A stretch of 64,000 bases of DNA. Origin: Rhodospirillales bacterium (GTDB lineage Bacteria; Pseudomonadota; Alphaproteobacteria; UBA8366; Aestuariispiraceae). Below, piece by piece: positions 16,416-25,355 of this stretch. The stretch covers positions 32,615 to 96,614 of the forward strand of contig NZSA01000023.1 in the NCBI GenBank assembly GCA_002696645.1, given 5' to 3'. The translations under genes were made by a program, and so were the position numbers. The notes under the pieces are model-generated. The model worked only from the letters and a program-made list of their open reading frames with translations. It was not told where the DNA came from and made no database searches. Numbering within the stretch: the stretch's first letter is position 1; each line of letters opens with the position of its first letter.

Positions 16416-17303
16416 ATGAAGATGAGCGATGATCTGGAACAACAGCGGGACTACATCCGCATCGGAAAGGCCCTGGCCCATATCGCCGATACGTGGGGTC
16501 AGCATCGTCCAAGTCTTGCCGACCTGGCACAGGAATGTGAGATGAGCGAGTTTCATTTTCAGCGCGTGTTTCAGCGTTGGGTCGGTCTCAGCCCCAAGAA
16601 ATTTCTCAGTGTGGTCAGTTTGGAACAGGCCAAACAGGCGCTGGATGGTCAGGCCGATCTGTTGAATGCCAGCTTTGATGCGGGCCTGTCTGGTCCTGGC
16701 CGATTGCACGATCTGTTTGTGACTTTCGAGGCGATGACGCCCGGTGAGTATAAACGCGCGGCTGAAGGGCTGACCATTCGCTGGGCCTGGCACGAGGGTA
16801 TCTTTGGTCCCACTTTGGTTTTGGCGACGGAACGGGGATTATGTGGCCTAGCCTTCCTTGATTCCCGCGGGCATCAGGGTTGTTTCGACGATATGGCGTC
16901 CCGGTGGCCACAGGCCCGGCTGGTTGAAGACCCTGTTTTCACCAAGACCTATATGGATCGTATTTTTGCGGAGCCGGGACAACGCCCTCACGATGAAGGC
17001 ATCCGGTTACTGCTGAAGGGTACGGAATTTCAGGTGAAGGTCTGGGAAGCTTTGATGCGCATCCAGCCTGGCGATTACACGACCTATGGCAGTCTGGCAG
17101 AGTTTATAGGATTGCCGAAAGGCGCATCGCGCGCCATTGGCACGGCAGTGGGTGCCAACCCGATAAGCTGGCTGATCCCTTGTCATCGTGTGGTGCGCAG
17201 TTCCGGCATGCTGGGGGGCTATCGATGGGGGCTGCCGCGCAAGGTGGCAATGATGGGTTTTGAACGTTCGGGTCAAGGGTTGCGGCTGGATCTGGCGGGG
17301 TAA
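16416..17303 (+). CDS. Ada-like O6-alkylguanine-DNA methyltransferase with AraC HTH
   Basis: This 295-aa protein begins with an AraC-type helix-turn-helix region (SLADLAQECEMSEFHFQRVFQRWVGLSPKKFLSVV) and continues with a ribonuclease-H-like linker and the methyltransferase domain. The acceptor Cys lies in IPCHRVV near residue 252, and GTAVGANP and a QVKVWEAL segment are also present. It removes methyl groups from O6-methylguanine. The N-terminal zinc Cys4 domain that senses methylphosphotriesters in E. coli Ada is absent, so autoregulation as in Ada is doubtful. The start has GGTGAGGA upstream; a second ATG lies two codons later. Confidence 0.88.
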   Translation: MKMSDDLEQQRDYIRIGKALAHIADTWGQHRPSLADLAQECEMSEFHFQRVFQRWVGLSPKKFLSVVSLEQAKQALDGQADLLNASFDAGLSGPGRLHDLFVTFEAMTPGEYKRAAEGLTIRWAWHEGIFGPTLVLATERGLCGLAFLDSRGHQGCFDDMASRWPQARLVEDPVFTKTYMDRIFAEPGQRPHDEGIRLLLKGTEFQVKVWEALMRIQPGDYTTYGSLAEFIGLPKGASRAIGTAVGANPISWLIPCHRVVRSSGMLGGYRWGLPRKVAMMGFERSGQGLRLDLAG

Positions 17304-17441
17304 TCGCTCTTGACTCCGTTGTTGTGATTTATGCCGTCTTTGTGATCGTCTTTCCGCTTCGCTCGGTCTAGTCTGCGCCTCCTGGAGCGATGTCTGTGCT
17401 CATGCGAGCGCATGATGCTCTTACCTTTGGTGCGGGGCGCT

Positions 17442-18692
17442 ATGAATTCGCAATATCGATCCATTGGGACAATCCTGCTGGGATCCGCAATCGTGTTTCT
17501 GGGCTATGGCCTTATGGTCACCCTGGTGCCGATCCGTGCCCAGATGGAAGGGTTCGGCAGTTCTGCCATCGGGTTGATGGGATCGGCGTATTTCGTTGGC
17601 TTTGTAATTGGCTGTATCGTCGGCCCAAAAGTCGTTCAGGCGGTCGGGCATACCCGCGCATTTGCCGGATTTGCCGCCCTTGTGGCCGCCTTGACACTGA
17701 TTTTTCCTATGGTCGTTGATCCGTGGACCTGGACGATCCTGCGCGGCATTAGTGGCATTTGTCTGGCTGTCGTCTACATGGTGATTGAGAGCTGGCTGAA
17801 CGAACAGGCCACTAACCGTATTCGCGGCACCGTCTTGTCGCTGTACATTATTATCGGAAATCTGGCGACAATCGGTGGTCAGCAGATGGTGGCGCTGTCC
17901 GATACCCGGTCCTATGTGCTGTTCTCCCTGGTTGCGATCCTGGTGGCGATTTCACTGGTGCCGGTTTCTTTGGCCCCTGTTCGGGAACCTGATCAGATTC
18001 CAACAGCCAAACTGCGCTTTGCGCGCCTGTATAACCTGTCTCCCACCGGCTTTGTGGGATGTGTGCTGGTTGGGGTCGCGGATGGGGCATTCTGGACATT
18101 CGGTCCCGTCTTTGCGCAAACCCGTGGATTGCCGGTGTCGGAAATTGCCCTTTTCATGGGGGCGTTCATGGTGGGGGGGACCATTTTGCAATGGCCCTTG
18201 GGGTGGCTGTCAGACCGCATCGACCGGCGTATCGTGATTGGGCTTTGCGCGACCGCGACCATTGGAACCGGGTTGGCCCTAGCATTCTGGTATCCGCCGG
18301 TTCCCTGGATGGGGTTTGCTTTGGCGCTTGTCCATGGCGGGGTAATGACGCCAATCTATGCCCTGTGCATCGCCCATTCCAACGATTTCGCGCCCAATGA
18401 GGAAATGGTGGAAGTGTCCAGTGGGCTGTTATTGATCTATGGCGTTGGCGCCGCCTTGGGTCCTGTTGCGCTGGGACCGCTGATGGATGGTTTCGGGGCG
18501 GGCAGCCTGTTTGTCATGGTGGCGATCATATTTGCCAGCCTGGCCCTGTTTTCGCTGTATCGCATTACCAAACATCGCGTTGCGGCGGCGGAAACGCGCA
18601 CCCCCTTCGCGCCGGTTCCGAAATCATCGCAATCTGTTTATGCGCTGGAGACCGATGATGAAGAAGAGGTGTTTACAGAATTGGGGAAATAG
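17442..18692 (+). CDS. MFS transporter (YcaD/drug-efflux type)
   Basis: The protein is 416 aa with 12 predicted membrane segments. The N-terminal half has GYGLMVTLVPIRAQMEGFGSSAIGLMGSAYFVGFVIGCIVGPKVV and a motif-A-like loop; the second half has GWLSDRIDRRIV, the classic loop 8-9 motif. The last about 35 residues are acidic and cytoplasmic (LETDDEEEVF). The substrate is not evident; the overall pattern resembles YcaD-type exporters. The ATG at 17442 is chosen because GGGG lies 6 nt upstream, and an alternative at 17412 adds ten unlikely residues. The next gene follows after 52 bp. Confidence 0.82.
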   Translation: MNSQYRSIGTILLGSAIVFLGYGLMVTLVPIRAQMEGFGSSAIGLMGSAYFVGFVIGCIVGPKVVQAVGHTRAFAGFAALVAALTLIFPMVVDPWTWTILRGISGICLAVVYMVIESWLNEQATNRIRGTVLSLYIIIGNLATIGGQQMVALSDTRSYVLFSLVAILVAISLVPVSLAPVREPDQIPTAKLRFARLYNLSPTGFVGCVLVGVADGAFWTFGPVFAQTRGLPVSEIALFMGAFMVGGTILQWPLGWLSDRIDRRIVIGLCATATIGTGLALAFWYPPVPWMGFALALVHGGVMTPIYALCIAHSNDFAPNEEMVEVSSGLLLIYGVGAALGPVALGPLMDGFGAGSLFVMVAIIFASLALFSLYRITKHRVAAAETRTPFAPVPKSSQSVYALETDDEEEVFTELGK

Positions 18693-18744
18693 ACCTGCTT
18701 TCGTCACAGGTGACAGGAAATCCCGACTGCGCTAAGTTCTCCTC

Positions 18745-19269
18745 ATGGCAAAAAACGTACAGATATCGTGCAGCTATCAAGTAGAGGAAGACCGCATCCT
18801 GATGCGGGCGCGCCTGCAGGATAAGGATGCGCGCATGTGGATGACGCGGCGGATGACGCTGCAATTCCTCGCCTCCATCGGCAAGATATTCGATCATCTG
18901 ACCGGGACGGAAGCGCAGCCAACGGAACAGCGACAGGCGGTCAACGAATTCCGCCGTGAATCCGCGATGAGCACGGCCAATTTCAATCAACCCTATGAGG
19001 AAGAGGGCCTGGTTCCGTTTCCAGCGGATGGCCCCATGCTGGTTAAGAAACTAAACGTTGCTGCCTTGAAAACCGGCGGTGTTCAACTGACCCTGACAGG
19101 AAACGGCCCGGATGGGGTGCGGTTGAATTTGGGGGAAAAGGAACTCCATGCGGTGGTTCATATGCTCAGTCAGACAGCGGAAAAGGCGCAATGGGCGCTG
19201 GGGGCCCATCTGACGAAATCAACCGGTGTCAGTGTTGCCGGACCCGCAAAGCCCCGCGTGGTAAATTAA
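18745..19269 (+). CDS. Conserved-looking protein of unknown function
   Basis: This is a 174-aa soluble protein with no signal peptide or membrane segment. The first 70 residues include a WMTRRMTLQFLASIGK segment. A central part is Glu/Phe-rich (FNQPYEEEGLVPF), followed by a beta-rich half (GGVQLTLTGNGPDGVRLNLGEKELHAVVHMLSQTAEKAQWAL). Codon use matches its neighbours, and the reading frame is clean for its whole length. I do not recognise a family. No strong ribosome site precedes the ATG. It follows the MFS gene by 52 bp and could be co-transcribed with it. Confidence 0.65.
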   Translation: MAKNVQISCSYQVEEDRILMRARLQDKDARMWMTRRMTLQFLASIGKIFDHLTGTEAQPTEQRQAVNEFRRESAMSTANFNQPYEEEGLVPFPADGPMLVKKLNVAALKTGGVQLTLTGNGPDGVRLNLGEKELHAVVHMLSQTAEKAQWALGAHLTKSTGVSVAGPAKPRVVN

Positions 19270-19309
19270 GACGCCTATTGTAAACCAGCTTTAACGATCT
19301 GATGGGAGC

Positions 19310-20116
19310 CTATTGGGCAGGGGCCGGCGGTTCTTTGACATCCAGAAGCTCCAGATTACGCCTTGCATCTTCAGCCGCCGGGCGACCGTCATGCTTTTCA
19401 ATCAGATGAACCCAATCCTGCCGCGCCGCATCCAGATTTCCGGCCAATCGATACAGAATGCCCCGTTCCAGCAAGGCTTCTGCGTTGTCCGGGTCGCGGG
19501 TTAGTGCGCGGTTGGCGTCGTCCATTGCCAGATCATTGGCTTCCACAAAGCGATAGGCGCTGGCCCGATAAACATAGGCGACGGGATCATCCGGGTTGAT
19601 TTCAATCGCATGATTCAGGTCGTCAATGGCGTCCCAATAATTCTTTCGCTCCGCCAAAACCATGGCGCGATCTATCAGAATGGGGGCTGACTCCGGGTTC
19701 AGTTCCAGGGCGGCGCTTTGCGCTGCATAGGCACGGTCCAGATCCTCCGCCTCCATCCACGCAATGCCGGCATGGGCAAGAATGCTGGCCACCGTATCGG
19801 CAGAGGCATCATCTGGCATCATCCGGGCGATTTCTTCGAAACGCTGGGCCGCCTCTGCATAGCTACCAAGCATCATTAGCGCAGCGGCGGCGCAGTGACG
19901 CGCGGGAATGCCGCCGCCCAGATCCAGCATGCTCAGCGCCCGCTCAAAGGCCGCGCTGGGATCGATGCGGGTCAGTTGCATACAGGCCCGATAGTCCTGC
20001 TGCTTTTCTGTGACAATCCCCTGGGCCAGGCTTGGCGTAGCCCATACTAGGCACAATGCCAGCGGTGTTGCGCGCAGCAGCAGGGAACGCAGACTGTATT
20101 GATGCGATGTCTTCAT
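19310..20116 (-). CDS. Exported tetratricopeptide-repeat protein
   Basis: The product is 268 aa, starting at an ATG with AGG 6 nt upstream; an upstream ATG at 20161 would bury the signal peptide. MKTSHQYSLRSLLLRATPLALCLVWATPSLAQ is a good Sec signal. From about residue 60 to 250 there are at least four TPR units, the clearest being PILIDRAMVLAERKNYWDAI, DPVAYVYRASAYRFVEANDLAM and NAEALLERGILYRLAGNLDAA. TPR proteins mediate protein contacts, here in the periplasm. No partner is identifiable. It ends in a proline/alanine-rich tail. Confidence 0.75.
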   Translation of the reverse strand: MKTSHQYSLRSLLLRATPLALCLVWATPSLAQGIVTEKQQDYRACMQLTRIDPSAAFERALSMLDLGGGIPARHCAAAALMMLGSYAEAAQRFEEIARMMPDDASADTVASILAHAGIAWMEAEDLDRAYAAQSAALELNPESAPILIDRAMVLAERKNYWDAIDDLNHAIEINPDDPVAYVYRASAYRFVEANDLAMDDANRALTRDPDNAEALLERGILYRLAGNLDAARQDWVHLIEKHDGRPAAEDARRNLELLDVKEPPAPAQ

Positions 20117-20218
20117 TTGCCTAAGGTCGGGCCAGCCGTCGGGGAAGGCAAGACCTTCCAAAGGCCGGTTGAAGAAAAAATCTAAACCGCGTCATTTCGA
20201 TCCTGTGGAGCGCCTGTT

Positions 20219-21097
20219 ATGTCTGACCCTGTTTCTATTCCTCATTTGTTTGTCTTTGGATTGGGCTACAGCGCCAATGCATTCGCAGCAGTGCTCAGGG
20301 AAACCGGCACGCGGATCAGCGCAACCTGCCGCAGTGCTGAAAAGCAGGCGGCCCTGATCGCACAGGGGATCGATGCGCATGTGTTTGATCGGGATCATCC
20401 GCTGGATGATGCCGGTCGGGCAGCACTGGATCAGGCCAGTCATCTGCTGTCTTCCGTCCCGCCCGATGATCAGGGAGATCCGGTCGTGGACCTGCATGCC
20501 CAGGATATTCTGAAGGCAGCGCCCTTTGATTGGATCGGGTATCTGTCGACGACCGGCGTTTACGGGGATTGTGATGGGGACTGGGTGGATGAAACGGCCC
20601 CCATGGCCCCGTCCGGGATGCGCGGGCAACGTCGCGTTGATGCCGAAGCCGCCTGGTTCGCGCTGGCACCGGCCGGTCCGGTGCACAGTTTCCGGTTAGC
20701 TGGCATTTATGGACCGGGACGCAGTGCCCTGGATACGGTGCGCCAAGGCCGTGCGCGGCGGGTCGTGAAACCCGGGCAGGTCTTCAGCCGTATCCATATA
20801 GACGATATCACCAATATCCTGCTGGCCTCTGCGGCGCGGCCCAATCCAGGGGCGGCCTATAATTGCTGTGATGATGAGGCGGCCCCACCGCAAGACGTGA
20901 TCACCTATGCCTGTGACTTGCTGGGCGTCACGCCGCCGCCGGAAATCCCGTTTGAGGAAGCGGATCTGTCTCCCATGGCGAAAAGCTTCTATCGCGACAA
21001 CAAACGGGTCAGCAATAAACGCATCAAGGAAGAACTGGGCGTCACCCTGCGCTGGCCAAACTATCGCGACGCATTGACAGCGATGCTGTCGTCCTAA
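20219..21097 (+). CDS. NAD(P)-binding SDR-family protein (YeeZ-like epimerase/dehydratase fold)
   Basis: The 292-aa protein has an N-terminal dinucleotide fold with the atypical FVFGLGYSANAFAAVL glycine motif. It also has YLSTTGVYGDCDGDWVDE (Ser-Thr-Thr and Tyr of an extended SDR), RLAGIYGPGRSALD and a C-terminal segment KRVSNKRIKEELG typical of nucleotide-sugar epimerase relatives. The YxxxK catalytic pair is not intact, as in YeeZ-like members, so activity and substrate are uncertain. It diverges from the TPR gene and has no obvious partner. Confidence 0.75.
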   Translation: MSDPVSIPHLFVFGLGYSANAFAAVLRETGTRISATCRSAEKQAALIAQGIDAHVFDRDHPLDDAGRAALDQASHLLSSVPPDDQGDPVVDLHAQDILKAAPFDWIGYLSTTGVYGDCDGDWVDETAPMAPSGMRGQRRVDAEAAWFALAPAGPVHSFRLAGIYGPGRSALDTVRQGRARRVVKPGQVFSRIHIDDITNILLASAARPNPGAAYNCCDDEAAPPQDVITYACDLLGVTPPPEIPFEEADLSPMAKSFYRDNKRVSNKRIKEELGVTLRWPNYRDALTAMLSS

Positions 21098-21179
21098 AAC
21101 AGTCTCTGGTAAAAATTATATTATTTTGCACGTATATCATGTAATGTTATGCGATTGTAAATCGTCGCGGAGAGAACCG

Positions 21180-22181
21180 ATGCCCTATATTGATGCGGCT
21201 CTGGCCTTTGCCTTGTCGATGCTGGCCATCGCGATTTTTGTGAATAACCTGATTATTTTCGTCATAAAACCGCGAAAGAAGCGTGTCATGGCGCAGGCGG
21301 TTCGACATTTCGCGGAAAACGAGTTGTTGAATGTCTTTCAGCGTGAATGCGAAAAGCTGAAGAAATCTGCCCCTGGAATAACGTCATCTGCGCTGCTTGC
21401 CAGCTTGACGGAACTTCAACAGAACCTGCTTAAGAACAGCTCGGGCCAGTCACCCGCTGTCCCGCGGGGCGATGGGACGAACGAAATTCAGATCAAAAAC
21501 ATTCGCGGCGAGGACATCGTTTCCGTTCCAGCAAATGAATTGGTCAATCTGATCAAGAGAAGCGCCTTTGGAAAATTACTTGTGGCAGAAATTGGCGATC
21601 AGGCGGAACTGGTTTTCGACAGCTTTTTCAATAAATATGAAGGGGTTCGGGCGATATTTCGGGAAACAACCCGGCGCTATGCGACGCAGGTCTCTATGTT
21701 CGCCGGGGTGCTGGTGGCGCTTGCCCTAAACATCAACACCTTCACCCTGGTCACCGTGTATATTGGCGATCCACAGGCGCGATCAGCCATTATTGCCCAA
21801 TCTGAATCCCTAGTCCTGGAAGCGCAAAAGGCAATAATCGCCGATTGTCGTGCCAAACCTGCGGCTGAATTCGATGCCTGTCTCGAAAATAGTCTTGTCA
21901 CCAAGGAGACACTGGAACGACAGAAAGCTCAACTGGCGGAGATGATACCAATGGGCTGGAATGGGAAAACCCTTCAAGAGATTGCGGCCTCATTCAAAAG
22001 TACGATTTGTGATCAGTTTTTGTATTATTTTCTGGGCTGCTTTTTGACCGGTATTTTGGCAGGATTAGGCACGCCATTCTGGTTTGATACGGTCCGCAGC
22101 ATTACGAATTTCACACGCGCAGTATCTGGAAAGTCTCCTGAGCCTACGACGGTGGACCGTCCTGTCACGACGACCCAATAG
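21180..22181 (+). CDS. Predicted membrane protein of unknown function
   Basis: This 333-aa protein starts at MPYIDAALAF, with GGAGAG about 8 nt before the ATG. It has an N-terminal membrane helix (LAFALSMLAIAIFVNNLIIFVI) and a roughly 130-residue charged, partly coiled domain. A second helix follows near residue 175 (MFAGVLVALALNINTFTLVTVYIG), then an extracytoplasmic loop with Cys residues. A third helix (FLYYFLGCFLTGILAGLGTPFWFDTVRSI) carries the Gly-Pro-Phe-Trp-Phe-Asp pattern seen in several uncharacterised bacterial membrane proteins. The upstream DNA is unusually AT-rich. It overlaps the convergent hydrolase gene by 17 bp. Confidence 0.65.
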   Translation: MPYIDAALAFALSMLAIAIFVNNLIIFVIKPRKKRVMAQAVRHFAENELLNVFQRECEKLKKSAPGITSSALLASLTELQQNLLKNSSGQSPAVPRGDGTNEIQIKNIRGEDIVSVPANELVNLIKRSAFGKLLVAEIGDQAELVFDSFFNKYEGVRAIFRETTRRYATQVSMFAGVLVALALNINTFTLVTVYIGDPQARSAIIAQSESLVLEAQKAIIADCRAKPAAEFDACLENSLVTKETLERQKAQLAEMIPMGWNGKTLQEIAASFKSTICDQFLYYFLGCFLTGILAGLGTPFWFDTVRSITNFTRAVSGKSPEPTTVDRPVTTTQ

Positions 22182-22974
22182 TCGTTTCTATAGCCTGCCA
22201 AAGACGATCTAGATCAGGCGCGGTCGATAGCCGGTGATCGCCGCCTTCGATGGTGGTCAATGTCACAGGGTCACCCTGTACCCAATTGGCAACCGCCTGG
22301 GCATGGGACAGGGGGACCACTTCATCTTTGGTACCATGCAGGATGGTGATGGGCCCATCGACCCAAACCGGCGGGCCGTCCAGCAATTCGTGGGCTTTGC
22401 TTTCTTCAATCAGTTTTGCCGTGATCGGATAGGGATCGTCTTCAAATTCCGACGGGCGGTCCCAGACGCCATCCCGTTGCAAATCCACCATTGCCTGTTT
22501 GGGCAATTGCGGCAGCATCAGTTTGCGTGGGAAATCAGGGGCAGGAGCGACCAGCACCAGACCGGCGACGCGCGGTGCGCGATCACGCGCCAGCATTAAC
22601 GCCATCCAGGCCCCCATCGAAGAGCCGACGACAATTTGCGGTCCGGTGCAGATCTGATCAAAAATCAGTTGGGCATCGCAATACCAGTCGCCAATCGTGC
22701 CATCTGCGAAGGCTCCGCCGCTTAACCCATGGCCGCCATAGTCGAATCGGGTGAATGCCATGCCTGCTTGTGCGCATTTTTCATGCAGAAATTCCGCCTT
22801 GCCCCCATCCATATTGGAGTGAAATCCGCCACAGAACAGAATACCTGCCGGGGTGTCTGAGGACTGAGACTGAAGGTCTGGCCTTGTTTTGTGCGCGATA
22901 TGCCGGTATGCGATTTTTCTGGGTCCGGTGCTTCCAAAATCTGGCTGTTCTAGATAGTCTAGGGCATGTGTCAC
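22165..22974 (-). CDS. Alpha/beta hydrolase (ABHD10-like esterase/thioesterase)
   Basis: The 269-aa protein begins at a GTG. It has the oxyanion-region segment ILFCGGFHSNMDGGKAEFL, FDYGGHGLSGG, the nucleophile elbow GSSMG (near residue 119), a late Asp in GTKDEVVP and the catalytic His in GGDHRLS. This arrangement matches ABHD10-like hydrolases, which cleave acyl-glucuronides or S-palmitoyl groups. The physiological substrate is unknown. It is transcribed away from the glycosyltransferase gene with a 50-bp gap and overlaps the convergent membrane-protein gene. Confidence 0.8.
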   Translation of the reverse strand: MTHALDYLEQPDFGSTGPRKIAYRHIAHKTRPDLQSQSSDTPAGILFCGGFHSNMDGGKAEFLHEKCAQAGMAFTRFDYGGHGLSGGAFADGTIGDWYCDAQLIFDQICTGPQIVVGSSMGAWMALMLARDRAPRVAGLVLVAPAPDFPRKLMLPQLPKQAMVDLQRDGVWDRPSEFEDDPYPITAKLIEESKAHELLDGPPVWVDGPITILHGTKDEVVPLSHAQAVANWVQGDPVTLTTIEGGDHRLSTAPDLDRLWQAIETTIGSS

Positions 22975-23024
22975 GGGGCGTGCCTATATTGGGTCTGGTT
23001 TGGGCCTTGGATTGGAATGTTATT

Positions 23025-24218
23025 GTGACTAACACAGATAATGCAGCGCAGGAAACACCCGATGGTCCATATCAGGGAACCGTGCTGCAAGTCTTGCCAG
23101 CCCTGGTGACCGGCGGCGTCGAGCGCGGCACGATTGATGTCGCCATTGCCCTGAAAGCGGCTGGTTTCCGGGCGCTTGTCGCCTCATCGGGCGGTCCTAT
23201 GACACGGGAACTGACGCGGGCTGGTATTGAACATATTGAATTGCCGCTGGCGTCCAAAAGCTATTTTACGATGCGCCGCAATGCCGAACATCTGGCCCGT
23301 ATCATCCGGGAAGAAAAGATCGACATTATTCATGCGCGCAGCCGCGCTCCGGCGTGGAGCGCCTATTGGGCGGCGCAGGAAACCAAGGCCCATTTCGTTA
23401 CCACCTTTCACGGGACCTATAATTTCAGCAATCCCTTAAAGCGCTATTATAATTCCGTGATGACCAAGGCGGATCGGGTGATTGCGATCAGCGAATTCAT
23501 TCGCCGCCATATTCAGGAACATTACCGGATAGACGGCACCAAAATCCGGGTGATCCATCGCGGCATCGATATCGATCTGTACTCTGGCGAAAACGTCTCC
23601 GCTGAGCGTCTGATCCGGTTGTCTGAACGGTGGCGGCTGCCCGATGGTGTTCCGGTCATCATGTTGCCAGGGCGGATGACGCGCTGGAAAGGGCAGACCT
23701 TGTTGTTGCGCGCCTTGTCGCAAATGTCAGTCCGCACGGTGCGCTGCCTGCTGGTTGGCGATGCCCAGGGGCGCGACGGATTCGTGCGGGAGGTTGAGCA
23801 TCTGGCAAAACGCTTGGGCGTGGATGGTGTTGTTCATGCCGTGGGAGGGTGTGATGATATGCCCGCAGCCTTGAAACTGGCGGATATCGTTGTGTCGGCC
23901 TCCACAGACCCGGAAGGATTCGGGCGGGTCGCCGTAGAAGGCCAGGCGATGGGGCGTGTGGTTGTCGCCCCGCGTCATGGTGCAGCGGTTGAGCAGATTG
24001 AAGATGGACAAAATGGATTTCTGTTCCGTCCTGGCGATGCCTTCGATCTGGCCAATAAGCTGGATTACGCGCTGGAGATCGGGGCGTCCCGGCGTCAGGA
24101 AATCGGCGCTGCGGGCATCGAAAATGCACGCCAGAAATTCACGAAGCTGGGAATGTGCGCGGCAACGCTGGATGTTTATTGTGAACTGCTGAAGGCCCCG
24201 GCGGCCAGTGCGGCCTGA
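23025..24218 (+). CDS. Glycosyltransferase, GT4 family
   Basis: The protein is 397 aa with a GTG start. An apparent 270-bp 5' extension would cross the divergent hydrolase gene and is rejected. The acceptor side holds LVTGGVERGTIDVAIAL, SRAPAWSAYWAA and HGTYNFSN. The donor side holds LPGRMTRWKGQTLLLRAL and the family EX7E-like segment SASTDPEGFGRVAVEGQAMG. GT4 enzymes transfer sugars from nucleotide donors with retention of configuration. A GT9 gene follows almost immediately, so the pair probably works on lipopolysaccharide core or a similar surface glycan. Confidence 0.85.
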   Translation: MTNTDNAAQETPDGPYQGTVLQVLPALVTGGVERGTIDVAIALKAAGFRALVASSGGPMTRELTRAGIEHIELPLASKSYFTMRRNAEHLARIIREEKIDIIHARSRAPAWSAYWAAQETKAHFVTTFHGTYNFSNPLKRYYNSVMTKADRVIAISEFIRRHIQEHYRIDGTKIRVIHRGIDIDLYSGENVSAERLIRLSERWRLPDGVPVIMLPGRMTRWKGQTLLLRALSQMSVRTVRCLLVGDAQGRDGFVREVEHLAKRLGVDGVVHAVGGCDDMPAALKLADIVVSASTDPEGFGRVAVEGQAMGRVVVAPRHGAAVEQIEDGQNGFLFRPGDAFDLANKLDYALEIGASRRQEIGAAGIENARQKFTKLGMCAATLDVYCELLKAPAASAA

Positions 24219-24222
24219 TCAC

Positions 24223-25167
24223 ATGGTGTCCCTGCCGCAGAACCTGAATCGGGTTTTGGTCATCAAGCTGGGCGCGTTGGGGGACTTCGTTCAGGCGATG
24301 GGCCCTTTCCAGGCCATTCGTGCGGCCCTGCCGCAGGCACAGATCACCCTGTTGACGACGCGCCCCTTCGTTGAATTGGCAACACGGTCCGGCTGGTTTG
24401 ATCAGGTTTGGACCGATCAGCGGCCCCGGTCGATTCCAGGCTATTGGGCCTTGCGCCGTCAGTTGCTGGCGGGGCGGTTTGATATGATCTTTGATCTGCA
24501 AACCTCGGACCGTTCCGGCAATTACTGGCGTATGTTATGGCCCCACCGGCCTTTGATTTCCGGTATTGTGAAGGGCGCGTCCCATCCCCATGCCAATCCC
24601 GATCGCAATCATATGCACACCCTGGAACGACAACGTGATCAACTGGCTATGGCGGGAATCGCTACGGTTCCAGCCCCCAGAGTCGATTGGATGCAGGGTG
24701 ACATCCAGGGGCTGAACATGCCGGACAGGTTCGGCCTGATCGTGCCGGGCGGGTCGGCGCATCGCCCGGATAAACGTTGGCCGGCAGACCGTTTCGCCAG
24801 CCTGGCCCAAAGCTGGGCGCAGGCAGGGCTGACGCCGGTGATTATTGGAACCGGGGCTGATTCGGATTGGACGCATGTCGTTGCCCAGGCCTGTCCACAG
24901 GCGATTGACCTGACCGGCCAGACGGAGCTTTTTCAACTGGCCAGCCTGTGTCGCCGGGCGGAGATTGCGGTGGGCAATGATACAGGCCCCATGCATCTGG
25001 CCGCTGTGGCAGGATGTCCCTGTCTGGTGCTGTACTCCAAGGCCTCCGATCCGGCACTTTGTGCCCAGAAAGGACCGTCTGTGCGCCTGTTGCAGGTGGA
25101 TGATCTGGGGGACCTGTCGGTCGCCAGTGTAATGGATCGCCTGTCAGGCACCCTTGCCACCCCATAG
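24223..25167 (+). CDS. Glycosyltransferase, GT9 (heptosyltransferase-like) family
   Basis: The product is 314 aa. It shows the GT9 pattern: RVLVIKLGALGDFVQAMGPFQAIRAA at the N-terminus, FDLQTSDRSGN, a central IVPGGSAHRPDKRWPADRFA, and VGNDTGPMHLAAVAGCPCLVLY in the donor-binding half. Family members add heptose or related sugars to lipid A core. The ATG at 24223 is 4 bp after the GT4 stop. A GTG at 24208 overlapping that stop is an alternative, as neither has a strong ribosome site. The two genes form a compact glycosylation pair before thrS. Confidence 0.83.
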   Translation: MVSLPQNLNRVLVIKLGALGDFVQAMGPFQAIRAALPQAQITLLTTRPFVELATRSGWFDQVWTDQRPRSIPGYWALRRQLLAGRFDMIFDLQTSDRSGNYWRMLWPHRPLISGIVKGASHPHANPDRNHMHTLERQRDQLAMAGIATVPAPRVDWMQGDIQGLNMPDRFGLIVPGGSAHRPDKRWPADRFASLAQSWAQAGLTPVIIGTGADSDWTHVVAQACPQAIDLTGQTELFQLASLCRRAEIAVGNDTGPMHLAAVAGCPCLVLYSKASDPALCAQKGPSVRLLQVDDLGDLSVASVMDRLSGTLATP

Positions 25168-25355
25168 AACTTGCGGTAAACCCCCGACCCTTGAAGAGTT
25201 TGAGCGATTGTCGACCCGCCGCCCGTTGTTGGGGCGAGGCGACAGTTGAAACCAATGCGTGACAGGTTGTGGGACCGGCTCCTTCGGGCGCCGATATACC
25301 CACGATCCGGAAGCGGTGCCCCGTTTAGTGGACGGGACCTGGAAGGAGAATTGAT

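Noticed and set aside
22755-23024. 90-residue N-terminal extension of the GT4 glycosyltransferase
   Set aside because: It overlaps the divergent hydrolase gene and its Cys/Arg-rich sequence does not look like a glycosyltransferase N-terminus; GTG 23025 is a better start.
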